NCBI RefSeq assembly: GCF_900101845.1
Contig: NZ_FNAM01000044.1
Coordinates: 1-46,276, forward strand
Length of the DNA: 46,276 nucleotides
From: Sporomusa acidovorans
GTDB lineage: Bacteria; Bacillota; Negativicutes; Sporomusales; Sporomusaceae
Direction: 5' to 3'
The notes under the pieces are model-generated. The model worked only from the letters and a program-made list of their open reading frames with translations, was not told where the DNA came from and did no database searches. Every line of letters starts with the position of its first letter. Position 1 is the stretch's first letter. The translations under genes were made by a program, and so were the position numbers. Below are positions 17,655 through 25,573 of this stretch, piece after piece.

Positions 17655-18515
17655 ATGACTGTAGTTAACATGAAAAATTTACTGAATCATGCAAGTGTTG
17701 AAAAATATGGGATAGGCGCTTTTAATGTAACTGACTTAGACATGGTTAGAGGGGTAATTGCGGCTGCCGAAACGGAAAATTCACCTGTAATTTTACAATT
17801 CGCCGAAGTACATAAAAATTACGCCCCCTTAGAAGTACTCGCACCTATTATGGTTGATGCAGCAAGAAATGCCAAAGTGCCTGTGGTTGTTCATTTGGAC
17901 CATGCAGAAACATTCGATACAATTTTGCAGGCAATGCATGTAGGCTTTTCATCTGTTATGATTGATGCATCCAAAATGGCCTATGAGGATAATATCGCAA
18001 CAACAAGGGAAATTGTAAAAATTGCGCACGCTTTGAATGTTTCTGTTGAAGCTGAACTTGGAACAATGAACCGCGAAGGTGGCGGAACAAACGATTTCTA
18101 TGACACCCTGGAAAGCACGTTTACTGATCCTAAAATCGCAAAAGATTTCGTAACGAAAACAGGAATAGATGCATTAGCTGTAGCTTTCGGAACCGTTCAT
18201 GGTGTATATACAAAAAAACCCCATTTGGACTTTAAACGTCTGGCTGAAATCAATAACGAAGTAGATGTACCACTAGTCATGCATGGCGGATCGGGATTGA
18301 GTGATTTTGAGTATCAAGAGGCCATTAGAAATGGCGTCCGCAAAATTAACTATTATTCCACACTGGCCTACAATGTCGCCAATAGTGTCAAAGAAAAATT
18401 GAATAAAGAAACAAAACAAATATTTATTTCTGATGTTTCCCTGTGGGTTATTGATCTAATTAAAGAAGATGTACGTTCAAAAATGCGAGTTTTCCAATCT
18501 TCAGGTAAAGCATAA
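17655..18515 (+). CDS. Class II ketose-bisphosphate/ketose-phosphate aldolase
   Basis: 286 residues, the normal length for GatY/KbaY/FbaA-type class II aldolases. Zinc and catalytic residues are present: VVVHLDHAETFD (catalytic Asp, zinc His), EAELGTMNREGGG, AVAFGTVHGVYTKKP (zinc His) and LVMHGGSGL (zinc His and phosphate loop), then GVRKINYYS. It cleaves a ketose (bis)phosphate to DHAP and an aldehyde. AGAGAGGA precedes the ATG. Because the partner enzyme is an FGGY kinase and not phosphofructokinase, a ketose 1-phosphate substrate is likelier than fructose 1,6-bisphosphate. Confidence 0.9.
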   Translation: MTVVNMKNLLNHASVEKYGIGAFNVTDLDMVRGVIAAAETENSPVILQFAEVHKNYAPLEVLAPIMVDAARNAKVPVVVHLDHAETFDTILQAMHVGFSSVMIDASKMAYEDNIATTREIVKIAHALNVSVEAELGTMNREGGGTNDFYDTLESTFTDPKIAKDFVTKTGIDALAVAFGTVHGVYTKKPHLDFKRLAEINNEVDVPLVMHGGSGLSDFEYQEAIRNGVRKINYYSTLAYNVANSVKEKLNKETKQIFISDVSLWVIDLIKEDVRSKMRVFQSSGKA

Positions 18516-18538
18516 CCAACTTAATGGGAGGAAATACA

Positions 18539-19891
18539 ATGAAATTTTTAAGTGATTTATTAGGGCAACCAGCAATTATTGCAGGGTTGGTAGTACTTCT
18601 CGGATTAATCGCCTTAAAAAGACCTATAACAGAAATAATCAGAGGAACAATCAGAGCGATACTCGGTTTTGTAATTCTATTGGCAGGTACAACATTGATT
18701 GTTGGCGCGCTCTCAAATTTTGGCAAGCTTTTCGAAAGCGCCTTCAGCATGCAGGGAATTATACCTAGCAATGAGGCCGCAATATCCGTTATCATAGCAA
18801 AATATGGTTCAGTGGCAACTTTCATTTTTGTGGCAGGCTTAATATTGAATGTTATCTTGGCTAGATTAACAAAATACAAGTACATTTTTTTGGCCAGTGA
18901 TCATGCATTCTACATGGCTTGTGCAATTACGCCCGTAATGATTTTAGCAGGATTTAACACCATTGAGTCAATTATTTTCGGCTCTCTCTTATTGGGTGTA
19001 ATTCTTTGTATTATGCCAGCGCTTGCCCATCCAACTATGAAATTAATAACGGGTAAAGATAATGAAAGTTTCGCTCATTTTGGCACATTGGGATATTGGC
19101 TTTCGGCGCAAATTGGAAAATCGTTTGGAAAAAATTCAAAATCAATCGAAGAAATAGAATTTCCAAAATCATTAGCCTTTTTACAGGATAGCAATGTCTC
19201 GGTATCTCTCGTAATGACCCTTCTCTTTTTTATAGTAACAATAATTTCCGGTCCAAATGTAATAGCAAAATTGACAGATATGAATCCTTATGTTTGGGCA
19301 TTTCTGCAAGCAATTGAATTTGCTGCCGGTATTGTAGTATTGCTTGCAGGCGTAAATATGCTGCTCGAAGAAATCACGCCGGCATTCAAAGGATTTAGCA
19401 GCCGAATTGTTCCGAATGCTATTCCTGCATATCCCTTTGCCATTTTATTCAAAGGAACATCGAACGCTCTATTAGCCGGTTTTTTAAGCAGCCTTTTAGG
19501 TGGTATTCTAGGTATGCTAATTCAAATTCTAATTGGGACAATTGTTATACTTCCCGGTATTGTGTTCCACTTCTTTTGCGGAGGACTTAGTGCTATCTTT
19601 GGAAATGCAACAGGCGGACGTAAAGGAGCCCTTCTTGGCCCTTTTATAAACGGTATTTTTATGACATTCCTGCCAATATTATTTATTAATTTATTTACGA
19701 AATTTGGCTTCGTAACAACAACATTCTCAGACAGTGATTTTCTTTTTGTGGATACTATATTAGGCAGTATTATATCTTCAACAAATAAAGTTGTATTTAT
19801 GGTAGTAATAGTAATTATTTTTATCTTGCCATTCGTAATGACTTTAATTACGAAAAACAATGAATCTCAGTATACCAAAAATTGTAATTAA
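18539..19891 (+). CDS. PTS IIC-like membrane transporter, ascorbate (UlaA)/galactitol type
   Basis: 450 residues, about 10-12 hydrophobic segments. The first (LLGQPAIIAGLVVLLGLIAL), the segment AGVNMLLEEITPAFKGFS followed by IVPNAIPAYPFAILF, and GNATGGRKGALLGPFINGI match the UlaA/SgcC-type IIC fold. The ATG at 18539 has GGGAGG upstream, and the gene follows the aldolase by 23 bases. No IIA or IIB domain is present in the protein or the operon. Either these are encoded elsewhere or the protein moves its substrate without phosphorylation, which would fit the presence of a sugar kinase. No terminator was seen after it. Confidence 0.85.
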   Translation: MKFLSDLLGQPAIIAGLVVLLGLIALKRPITEIIRGTIRAILGFVILLAGTTLIVGALSNFGKLFESAFSMQGIIPSNEAAISVIIAKYGSVATFIFVAGLILNVILARLTKYKYIFLASDHAFYMACAITPVMILAGFNTIESIIFGSLLLGVILCIMPALAHPTMKLITGKDNESFAHFGTLGYWLSAQIGKSFGKNSKSIEEIEFPKSLAFLQDSNVSVSLVMTLLFFIVTIISGPNVIAKLTDMNPYVWAFLQAIEFAAGIVVLLAGVNMLLEEITPAFKGFSSRIVPNAIPAYPFAILFKGTSNALLAGFLSSLLGGILGMLIQILIGTIVILPGIVFHFFCGGLSAIFGNATGGRKGALLGPFINGIFMTFLPILFINLFTKFGFVTTTFSDSDFLFVDTILGSIISSTNKVVFMVVIVIIFILPFVMTLITKNNESQYTKNCN

Positions 19892-19995
19892 ATAATCACT
19901 GTAATCATTTAAAAATTAGCCTACAAACTTTTTTGAGTTCTGGGGGAAAAATTCTACAAAGTCAAAGTTACGCCTATCTTTAGTGGAAAATTAAG

Positions 19996-20192
19996 CTATC
20001 TTCTAATTATATTAAAGAACTCAACCTCAGAAAGGACAGATTGAATTTCTTCAACCTGCCCTTTCTCCTTTCTGGTCATACGCATAATTTCAATTTCACA
20101 AATTGCTTTTTAGCGGTTTCTAAACTGTCAAATCCAAGCATGAGTTGGATTTTTCGTTTAATAAAGCGATGATCTCGCTCAATATTTATTGT
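19996..20192 (-). pseudogene. IS6-family transposase remnant, C-terminal
   Basis: Two minus-strand frames together give the end of an IS6/IS240-type DDE transposase: NIERDHRFIKRKIQLMLGF, SLETAKK, then EIEIMRM and GQVEEIQSVLSEVEFF before TAG. The conserved catalytic-glutamate segment (ERDHRFIKR) is seen, but a frameshift separates it from the last block and the N-terminal two thirds are gone. Confidence 0.75.
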
Positions 20193-20298
20193 TTAAGTAT
20201 GAATATTTTTAGATATGTTTCTTTTTGTCTATCGATACGGAGTTAGCAACACAAACTTTACTCGAACATTACAGCCATCAGTGGCCGATTGTAAAAAA

Positions 20299-20512
20299 CC
20301 GGAGACTATCTGTCGCCTGGTAAGTAAAGGAGCTGCATTCGTTTCTATTTGATGCCTTAATTGAAAAAAGTAATAAGATAGCCGTCCGGCCATTGCGTGA
20401 TCCTATTGAATTCACCTATGGACTTAGCTGGAAGATGGATAACTATTTGTCCTTAGCTGTTAAAACTTTTATCGAATCTTTCACTAATTGTAATACCTTT
20501 TCAATTCTTTAA
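20299..20512 (+). pseudogene. LysR-family regulator remnant, C-terminal
   Basis: Frames at 20299-20353 (PETICRLVSKGAAFVSI) and 20354-20512 (DALIEKSNKIAVRPL, DPIEFTYGLSWKMDNYLSLAVK) together form the last third of a LysR effector domain, broken by a one-base shift. No start or HTH part is present. It is unlike the two intact LysR genes and so comes from another source. Confidence 0.7.
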
Positions 20513-20540
20513 AACCTGTTTTGCCCCCATAAAATAAAAA

Positions 20541-20568
20541 AAACCGTAGGCTCTAAACCTACGGTTTT
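20541..20568 (-). terminator. Terminator of the tRNA-Gly gene
   Basis: AAACCGTAGG and CCTACGGTTT form a 10-bp stem around a 7-base loop; on the minus strand a run of eight T follows. It lies 9 bases past the tRNA 3' end. Confidence 0.88.
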
Positions 20569-20576
20569 TCTATTAC

Positions 20577-20651
20577 TGGAGCGGGCAACGAGATTCGAAC
20601 TCGCGACCCACGGCTTGGGAAGCCGGTACTCTACCACTGAGCTACGCCCGC
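20577..20651 (-). tRNA. tRNA-Gly, anticodon CCC
   Basis: A 75-base cloverleaf with encoded CCA. The acceptor arm GCGGGCG pairs with TGCCCGC; the D arm is GCTC..GAGT; the anticodon loop TTCCCAA gives CCC (reads GGG); the T arm is GCGAG-TTCGAAT-CTCGT. The outermost anticodon-stem pair is a C-T mismatch; all other stems are sound. Confidence 0.95.
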
Positions 20652-20828
20652 ATAAGTTGATTTTACTGAGTTTCTTAGCCTCAGTATTTGTTAGTTTTGA
20701 GTAGTTTTAGCACTTCTTGAACGTCATTTGTGCGTCAAATCTGCGTCAACTATCAAGGCTAACTACCGAGTATTACTATAGCATATTTATAATCCAATAT
20801 CAAGAGTAGGAATAATAGTACCTTCAGC

Positions 20829-21581
20829 TCAGGCAAGCCTCAACAAACGAATATAGTCCCTTTGCGCCTGCAACACCTGTTCAGCAATATATTCTGTAAA
20901 TACCTGCAACCGTTCATGACTTTGCTCTAACGCCCGAATATATTCATGTTTAAACATCGGTGAAATAATCACCGGAGGAAATCCCTGTGAAATCAGCGCG
21001 TGATTTAACAAAAGCCTAGCTACACGCCCATTACCGTCAGAAAAAGGATGAATCATTATAAACGACCGGTGAAGCCATGCTGCATATTCCACAGGATGTA
21101 GTTTTTCTCTCTGCGCCTGAAGCGCCCCCACTAGTTTCCGCATATCATCTGGCACACTTTCACACGCAGAAAGCCGGTCATTGTATTGAGAACCAGTAAT
21201 AACTACATTTACCGTCCGATAATGGCCGGCCATTTCTCCTTCACTTGGCTGAAAGCAAAGTTTATGGATTTTTTTTATATCCGATTCCGTTATTTCCAGC
21301 CGTTGCGCCAATCTCCACATGAAATCGAAAGCCCGTGCGTGGCCTATAGCATCCAAATGATCACGCAATGCCTTGCCACCAATTGTGATTCCGTCTTCAA
21401 TAACAACTTTTGTTTCCGATTCTGTCAGCGTATTGCCTTCCAATGCGTTGGACGAGTACGTTATACCAATCTTAAAATAGTCTTTTAAATTCTTTACCTG
21501 ATTTTGGTCAAGTGGACGATTTTGATTGATTAACTCCTGATTTGCATCTATTTTTTGCAAAAGTTGACTGAGATTACTCAA
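20829..21581 (-). CDS. Fic-domain protein (probable AMP-transferase)
   Basis: 250 residues. The Fic motif HPFSDGNGRVARLLLNHAL is intact, including the catalytic His, the acidic residue and Arg for ATP phosphate. An N-terminal helix carries SNALEGNTL, which matches the (S/T)xxxE(G/N) autoinhibitory motif of class II Fic proteins, so the enzyme is probably self-inhibited. The start is TTG at 21579-21581 with AAGGA about 9 bases upstream. Such proteins transfer AMP to target proteins; the target cannot be told. It lies 178 bases from the tRNA gene, at the edge of the accessory region. Confidence 0.9.
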   Translation of the reverse strand: MSNLSQLLQKIDANQELINQNRPLDQNQVKNLKDYFKIGITYSSNALEGNTLTESETKVVIEDGITIGGKALRDHLDAIGHARAFDFMWRLAQRLEITESDIKKIHKLCFQPSEGEMAGHYRTVNVVITGSQYNDRLSACESVPDDMRKLVGALQAQREKLHPVEYAAWLHRSFIMIHPFSDGNGRVARLLLNHALISQGFPPVIISPMFKHEYIRALEQSHERLQVFTEYIAEQVLQAQRDYIRLLRLA

Positions 21582-21710
21582 GCCGTCTCATCCTTCCCTA
21601 CCGTAAATAACTTTTATATGATTATACCATACTTACTTACACTTATTTTATTTCATAATCCAAGTATTTACAATAAATCCATACCAGAGGTTACTTCAAG
21701 ACTACAAAGA

Positions 21711-21760
21711 AGGGGGGCACCTTAACCTTACGTGCCGGGTGACACCTCTACATTAAGCCT
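21711..21760. repeat. Short REP-like palindrome
   Basis: GGCAC-N10-GTGCC followed by GGGTGACAC. It lies between the Fic and HD genes. Only one copy was noticed, so the class is uncertain. Confidence 0.25.
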
Positions 21761-21783
21761 CACCTTCATCCTGGTCAGTCACA

Positions 21784-22347
21784 TCATCTGTAAAGCCGCA
21801 AAAATACCATCCGTGATTTTCTAAAAGAAATAAACCTATGCCAGAAATCGTCATGCGTCATAAATGGCTGGATAGTTACATACCCATCAACTTTGATAGT
21901 TCGCTCGCCTGTTGATCCGGAACCCATCGGCAAAACATCATATATTCTTTCAGCAGCTCTACTATACTTTTCAATTCGAGCCTTATCTTCATCGATAGGA
22001 TTACTAATCCTTGACAAATCCATATTGTCATGTAAATCAGCAAGCTTAACTACACATGCGGTTGTGTTTTCAAGAATTCTGCCGATAAAATCATCGTAGT
22101 TTTCTCCATACCGTTTTGTCAAGCAATCTAAAACTGCCAGCACTTCATCCGAAAAACCTTCCTTTTGCAGAAACTCCAAAGTAATGTCACTATCTTCAAT
22201 AGTATCATGTAAAACTCCACATATACGTTCAATCTCACTGTTCCCCGCCATCATCACCCGAAAGGGATGAAAAATATATGGTGCTCCAGCTTTATCTACC
22301 TGCTCCGCATGCGCCCTAGTCGCTATCTCAATAGCTTTGTTTAGCAT
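21784..22347 (-). CDS. HD-domain hydrolase, SpoT/MESH1-like
   Basis: About 187 residues from the ATG at 22345-22347, with GGGAGG 7 bases upstream. The N-terminal 140 residues match the (p)ppGpp hydrolase fold: ATRAHAEQVDKAG, APYIFHPFRVM, GVLHDTIEDSD (the HDxxED metal motif) and VKLADLHDNMDL. There is no synthetase domain. The last 40 residues (VDGYVTIQPFMTHDDFW) do not fit the family and may be added sequence. A stand-alone small alarmone hydrolase is plausible, as is a related nucleotide. The gene follows the HIRAN gene by 64 bases and is probably under the same WYL operator. Confidence 0.8.
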   Translation of the reverse strand: MLNKAIEIATRAHAEQVDKAGAPYIFHPFRVMMAGNSEIERICGVLHDTIEDSDITLEFLQKEGFSDEVLAVLDCLTKRYGENYDDFIGRILENTTACVVKLADLHDNMDLSRISNPIDEDKARIEKYSRAAERIYDVLPMGSGSTGERTIKVDGYVTIQPFMTHDDFWHRFISFRKSRMVFLRLYR

Positions 22348-22411
22348 ATCAATTCCTCCCATCATTTTATTCTTCCGACATATTGAGCGTTTTCCACCAA
22401 TCTCGTCGGTA

Positions 22412-22780
22412 TTAAAACCGCGGTTGCCTGTATTTTAAGCTTGTATCTTCATGCACTTCCATTTTTATTTCTATGTATAGTTCTTTGTTCTGTAACAGCT
22501 CAACGATCGCAGTATCTTGAAATACAAACCGAATAATTCCATACGCATAATTTTTGATGGTATCATAAATGCGCCCCGCGCTATAGCATCCTCTTGGCAC
22601 AGTATGAGTACTATTCGCTACATAGCCCACTTTGCCAAGCGGCATTACATGTACGGCAATAGCTTCTGCATCATATTCATTATCCGGCTCTTTAATCAAT
22701 TGCACAGGTAAACCAACTTTTAAAGGTTTACTGCCATAATAATGCCTGCACCCGGTAATCGCAATATAATGTGTTTCCAC
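22412..22780 (-). CDS. HIRAN-domain protein
   Basis: 122 residues, essentially one HIRAN domain: HYIAITGCRHYYGSKPL, then LIKEPDNEYDAEAIAV (the conserved E-x-x-N-x-x-D-x-x-A-I block) and GKVGYVANS. HIRAN domains bind single-stranded or damaged DNA ends and often accompany helicases; here the domain stands alone. The start is GTG with AGGGGG 7 bases upstream. A 22-bp palindrome identified as a WYL operator lies 69 bases in front of it. Confidence 0.8.
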   Translation of the reverse strand: METHYIAITGCRHYYGSKPLKVGLPVQLIKEPDNEYDAEAIAVHVMPLGKVGYVANSTHTVPRGCYSAGRIYDTIKNYAYGIIRFVFQDTAIVELLQNKELYIEIKMEVHEDTSLKYRQPRF

Positions 22781-22848
22781 ATCTATTCCCCCTAGCTGTA
22801 TCCTATTGTCATTGACACTTTTTCCCCTGTTTATAGAATAACAAAAGG

Positions 22849-22870
22849 CACTGACAGCATATTGTCAGTG
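22849..22870. promoter_or_regulatory. WYL-regulator operator, site 1
   Basis: CACTGACA-N6-TGTCAGTG, centre GCATAT. It differs from the site at 24546-24567 by one central base. It lies between the WYL stop and the HIRAN start. Palindromes with TGACA/TGTCA arms are common near YafY-type WYL regulators. It could also serve as a hairpin in the transcript. Confidence 0.7.
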
Positions 22871-22915
22871 CAAAAATCTTTTCTATTTAATTTCCAATAC
22901 AGTATTTACTACTTT

Positions 22916-23875
22916 TCAACAATAAACCTTTGCCATTTGCTCAACTTGATCCTTTAAATAACTTCTGAGTTCTTCCGGCTCCAGCACCTCTACTTCCGCT
23001 CCATACCCTAATATCCAGCGGCTGATTTCACGCCGGCCATTTACTGTGGCCTCAAAAATTATAGTTCCGTCCTCACATTCCGTAATACGCTGTGAGGGAT
23101 GAAACGTCTCAGTTCTAACCCACCTAGCAGCCTCCGGCAAAAACTTTAGTTTCACATGAATTGGCTCGCCGCGCTCAATAAGCCAGCTGCCGCTAAAATA
23201 TTCCTGTGCAGAAAAATCACTTGGTAAAATAAATGGTTCTTTGGTTTCTGATGCTTTTTTGATCCTATCCATCCGAAATAAGAGCACAGCCTTACGCAAA
23301 TGACAATAAGCAACTAGATACCAGGCAGAACCGCGAAATGTAATGACATAAGGATCAATCAATCTCTCTGTCTCAGATTCTCTGGTTTTAGTATAATAAC
23401 ATATTTTAACGCTGCATTGTTTATCAATAGCACTCTCTATAACATTGAACAGCTGTTGCGAAACATCTGCAGATCTTGATGTGACTTTAATATCTACATT
23501 TTTGCGGGCTTTATCAACCTGATATTGGCGTTCATCCGGCAGACTGGCTAATATTTTTTCTTGTGCAAGACGCAGGGGATTGCCAAGCGGGTTATCATCT
23601 TTAGAAAAGTCCTGTACACAGGCTAATAATGCTGTAGCCTCGTCAACAGTAAATGTCAGCGGCCGGAGAAATACTTTGTCCATAAAACGGTATCTTTTCG
23701 TTCCATCATCAAAATAAATCGGCAGCCCACTTTGATTCAACGCATCCAAATCCCGATAAATGGTGCGTTCACATACATTACACTCTGCAACTAAATCCTG
23801 AAGTACGGCCCCATGTCTATGTTCAATTAGTGATATGATTTTTAATAAACGCAGAAGTTTCTCTGAATTTGACAA
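22916..23875 (-). CDS. WYL-domain transcriptional regulator (YafY type)
   Basis: About 319 residues. The N-terminal HTH_11 is seen (LLRLLKIISLIEHRHGAVLQDLV; CERTIYRDLDALNQSGLPIYFD), then a WYL domain (GSAWYLVAYCHLRKAVLLFRMDRI) and a C-terminal WCX region (GYGAEVEVLEPEELRSYL). WYL domains sense ligands such as nucleotides or single-stranded DNA. I chose TTG at 23873-23875, with GAGGTGG just upstream; TTG at 23903-23905 is an alternative adding 10 residues. The gene follows an unknown gene by 70 bases. The two near-identical palindromes flanking the pair are its probable targets. Confidence 0.88.
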   Translation of the reverse strand: MSNSEKLLRLLKIISLIEHRHGAVLQDLVAECNVCERTIYRDLDALNQSGLPIYFDDGTKRYRFMDKVFLRPLTFTVDEATALLACVQDFSKDDNPLGNPLRLAQEKILASLPDERQYQVDKARKNVDIKVTSRSADVSQQLFNVIESAIDKQCSVKICYYTKTRESETERLIDPYVITFRGSAWYLVAYCHLRKAVLLFRMDRIKKASETKEPFILPSDFSAQEYFSGSWLIERGEPIHVKLKFLPEAARWVRTETFHPSQRITECEDGTIIFEATVNGRREISRWILGYGAEVEVLEPEELRSYLKDQVEQMAKVYC

Positions 23876-23945
23876 ACTTACCACCTCAATGGTAAATTCA
23901 CTCAAACCACCTTCACTTCCTGCAATTTTTTAGGACAAATCGCAC

Positions 23946-24482
23946 TTAACCGTATCTTTGCTCTGCAACGCAATCAGAAGACGTTCTATTATATTTACCT
24001 AAATCAGCATTAAGCAATATGTCAAGTTGCCGGTCGACTTCAGTTCCTGTATTAGAATAGGTAAACATTCCATGATTTAATATATAAAACAAAGCAAATA
24101 TAACTTTTGTAAATTTCTTTTGGTTATGATACCCCCTTTGGCATCTATTGGCATGCTTTAATCTAATTATTGGTTTGGAATAGTCAAAAATCCATTCTTC
24201 ATATTTTGTTTGAATGATTACCATTAGAGGATAAAAGCGGAACTTAAAGCTAAACTTATGACAAAATGACGCGACTATTTCCATACGCAGGCGGATTATT
24301 TCCGGTGCATCTTTATATAAATTTAGTTTTTTCATGGGTTTCAACTTTCGGTTTCTGACTTTCCATGCAATAGGCAACCATTCCGCTTCAAAGCAGGGTT
24401 GATATTTTGTCATTTTTTCATCTAATAATTTGAACGAATTATCGACATGGTTCTCAAAGTAAAATTCACTTTGCTCATCCAT
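23946..24482 (-). CDS. Hypothetical protein in WYL-regulated unit
   Basis: 178 residues from the ATG at 24480-24482 (GGAG 10 bases upstream; TTG one codon earlier is possible). I do not recognise a family. The protein is basic and aromatic-rich (EAEWLPIAWKVRNRKLKPM; KFSFKFRFYPLMVIIQTKYEEW), with one moderately hydrophobic stretch (VIFALFYILNHGMF) too short for certain membrane insertion. It is first in a unit with the WYL regulator and stands behind the second 22-bp palindrome. Confidence 0.6.
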   Translation of the reverse strand: MDEQSEFYFENHVDNSFKLLDEKMTKYQPCFEAEWLPIAWKVRNRKLKPMKKLNLYKDAPEIIRLRMEIVASFCHKFSFKFRFYPLMVIIQTKYEEWIFDYSKPIIRLKHANRCQRGYHNQKKFTKVIFALFYILNHGMFTYSNTGTEVDRQLDILLNADLGKYNRTSSDCVAEQRYG

Positions 24483-24545
24483 CAAACATCAACTCCATTG
24501 TCTAAAAAATCTTTACTGACAATCTATTTTGATCATAGCAAAATA

Positions 24546-24567
24546 CACTGACAGCATCTTGTCAGTG
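24546..24567. promoter_or_regulatory. WYL-regulator operator, site 2
   Basis: CACTGACA-N6-TGTCAGTG, centre GCATCT; one base different from 22849-22870. It lies 64 bases upstream of the unknown gene that precedes the WYL regulator. The repetition at two promoters indicates a shared DNA-binding protein. Confidence 0.7.
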
Positions 24568-24620
24568 CGCAGGCTGTAGTAAACAGATAATTTTTATCTG
24601 TTTAGTTCTAAAAAAGAAAA

Positions 24621-24655
24621 TAGATAGAGCTCCGTTATAAGCTCTACCTATTTTT
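24621..24655. terminator. Terminator, usable in both directions
   Basis: TAGATAGAGCT and AGCTCTACCTA form an 11-bp stem (one mismatch) around an 8-base loop, followed by TTTTT on the plus strand and by TTTTCTTTTTT on the minus strand. Confidence 0.75.
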
Positions 24656-24689
24656 ATATAGTCAATATCTCAAATTTATCTTTTCTTTT

Positions 24690-24928
24690 TCAATTACATT
24701 GTCTGTCAAATGGCAATGACCGGTTTTCTTTATCCCAGTTATCCGTATATGATGAATTCGAATTTGCATTTGCTGTGATTGATATACCAATTTCGTTTGC
24801 AGAAATTAATTCACTATAAATCCATCGCGAAAGTAAATTGAGCACTTAACATCACTAACGTAAAACTTGTCAATAGTAATAACTTCACAATTTTCCAGGA
24901 CTAAGTCAACAGTTTTAAGTGTTCGCAT
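24690..24928 (-). pseudogene. Frameshifted small gene of unknown function
   Basis: ATG at 24926-24928 has GGGGG 7 bases upstream and opens MRTLKTVDLVLENCEVITID, running to SIYFRDGFIVN and a TAA. The sense continues in another frame: LISANEIGISITANANSNSS, DNWDKENRSLPFDRQCN and TGA at 24690. Restoring one base near GTGAATTAA would give a single protein of about 80 residues. I do not recognise the family. A terminator follows directly. Confidence 0.5.
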
Positions 24929-25127
24929 GAATATTCCCCCAGTTACTTGGATACCCACCAGGTGTACAGCAAACGAAGTATCCCTATATTTAGAATCAAC
25001 TAATATTTACCATTCACAACTGATAAATCGGCCTTTCGGCAATTTCTGTTTGCCATGTAGCATCAGCTAGTACGAGTGAATTTTAAGGTGTTTAGATGAT
25101 TTTTGTTGCCAAGTTCGTTGCCAGGAG

Positions 25128-25179
25128 TTCATGTAGAGATGTCCGCTAGTTACAACAAAAGCGGACATTTCTACATGAA
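25128..25179. repeat. Long near-perfect inverted repeat
   Basis: Arms 25128-25147 and 25160-25179 are 20 bases each with one mismatch (TTCATGTAGAGATGTCCGCT against its complement) and a 12-base loop. It sits just after the decayed Doc gene. No T-run follows on either strand, so it is not an ordinary terminator; a mobile-element end or a structured RNA are possible. Confidence 0.6.
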
Positions 25180-25195
25180 TGCTGATTTAATATAA

Positions 25196-25573
25196 TTACC
25201 GGTGCGCTTTAATCCAATTTTGTATATCATATTCATCAAGATTTCCAGTAGTTAACCCAAGTCCTAATTCTTGCTGGCTATACAGTAATTTATATCCATC
25301 CGTTCAGTCGCAACCGCATAACAAAGCGGCGACACCTATTCTTTTGTTGCCGTCAACAAAACCATGATTGTTAACAAGGCCATAGGCAGTAGCCGCAATT
25401 TTTGCTTCCACAGTCTCATACAAGTCATTGTCGCCCAAAGTAGCATATGCCGGCTAACAGCACTCTCAAGCAGACCGACATCCCGTGTACCATGACTTCC
25501 GCCAAAAGGTTATGTCTTATCTATAACCTTTTGATGTAATACGATAATATCCGCAACTGACAGACAACGCATC
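25196..25573 (-). pseudogene. doc: Doc-type (Fic-fold) toxin, disrupted
   Basis: Frames together spell a death-on-curing protein: MRCLSVADIIVLHQKVIDKT, GGSHGTRDVGLLESAVSR, YATLGDNDLYETVEAKIAATA, then NNHGFVDGNKRIGVAALL with the intact Doc motif HxFxDGNKR, and ELGLGLTTGNLDEYDIQNWI. An in-frame TAA after DKT, a frameshift after SRH and a TGA after GCD break it. Its ATG overlaps the antitoxin stop (TGATG), the usual coupling. The toxin is inactive as it stands. Confidence 0.85.

Noticed and set aside
24867..25070. 67-codon plus-strand frame.
   Set aside because: It lies opposite the frameshifted minus-strand gene, has no ribosome site and no protein-like pattern.
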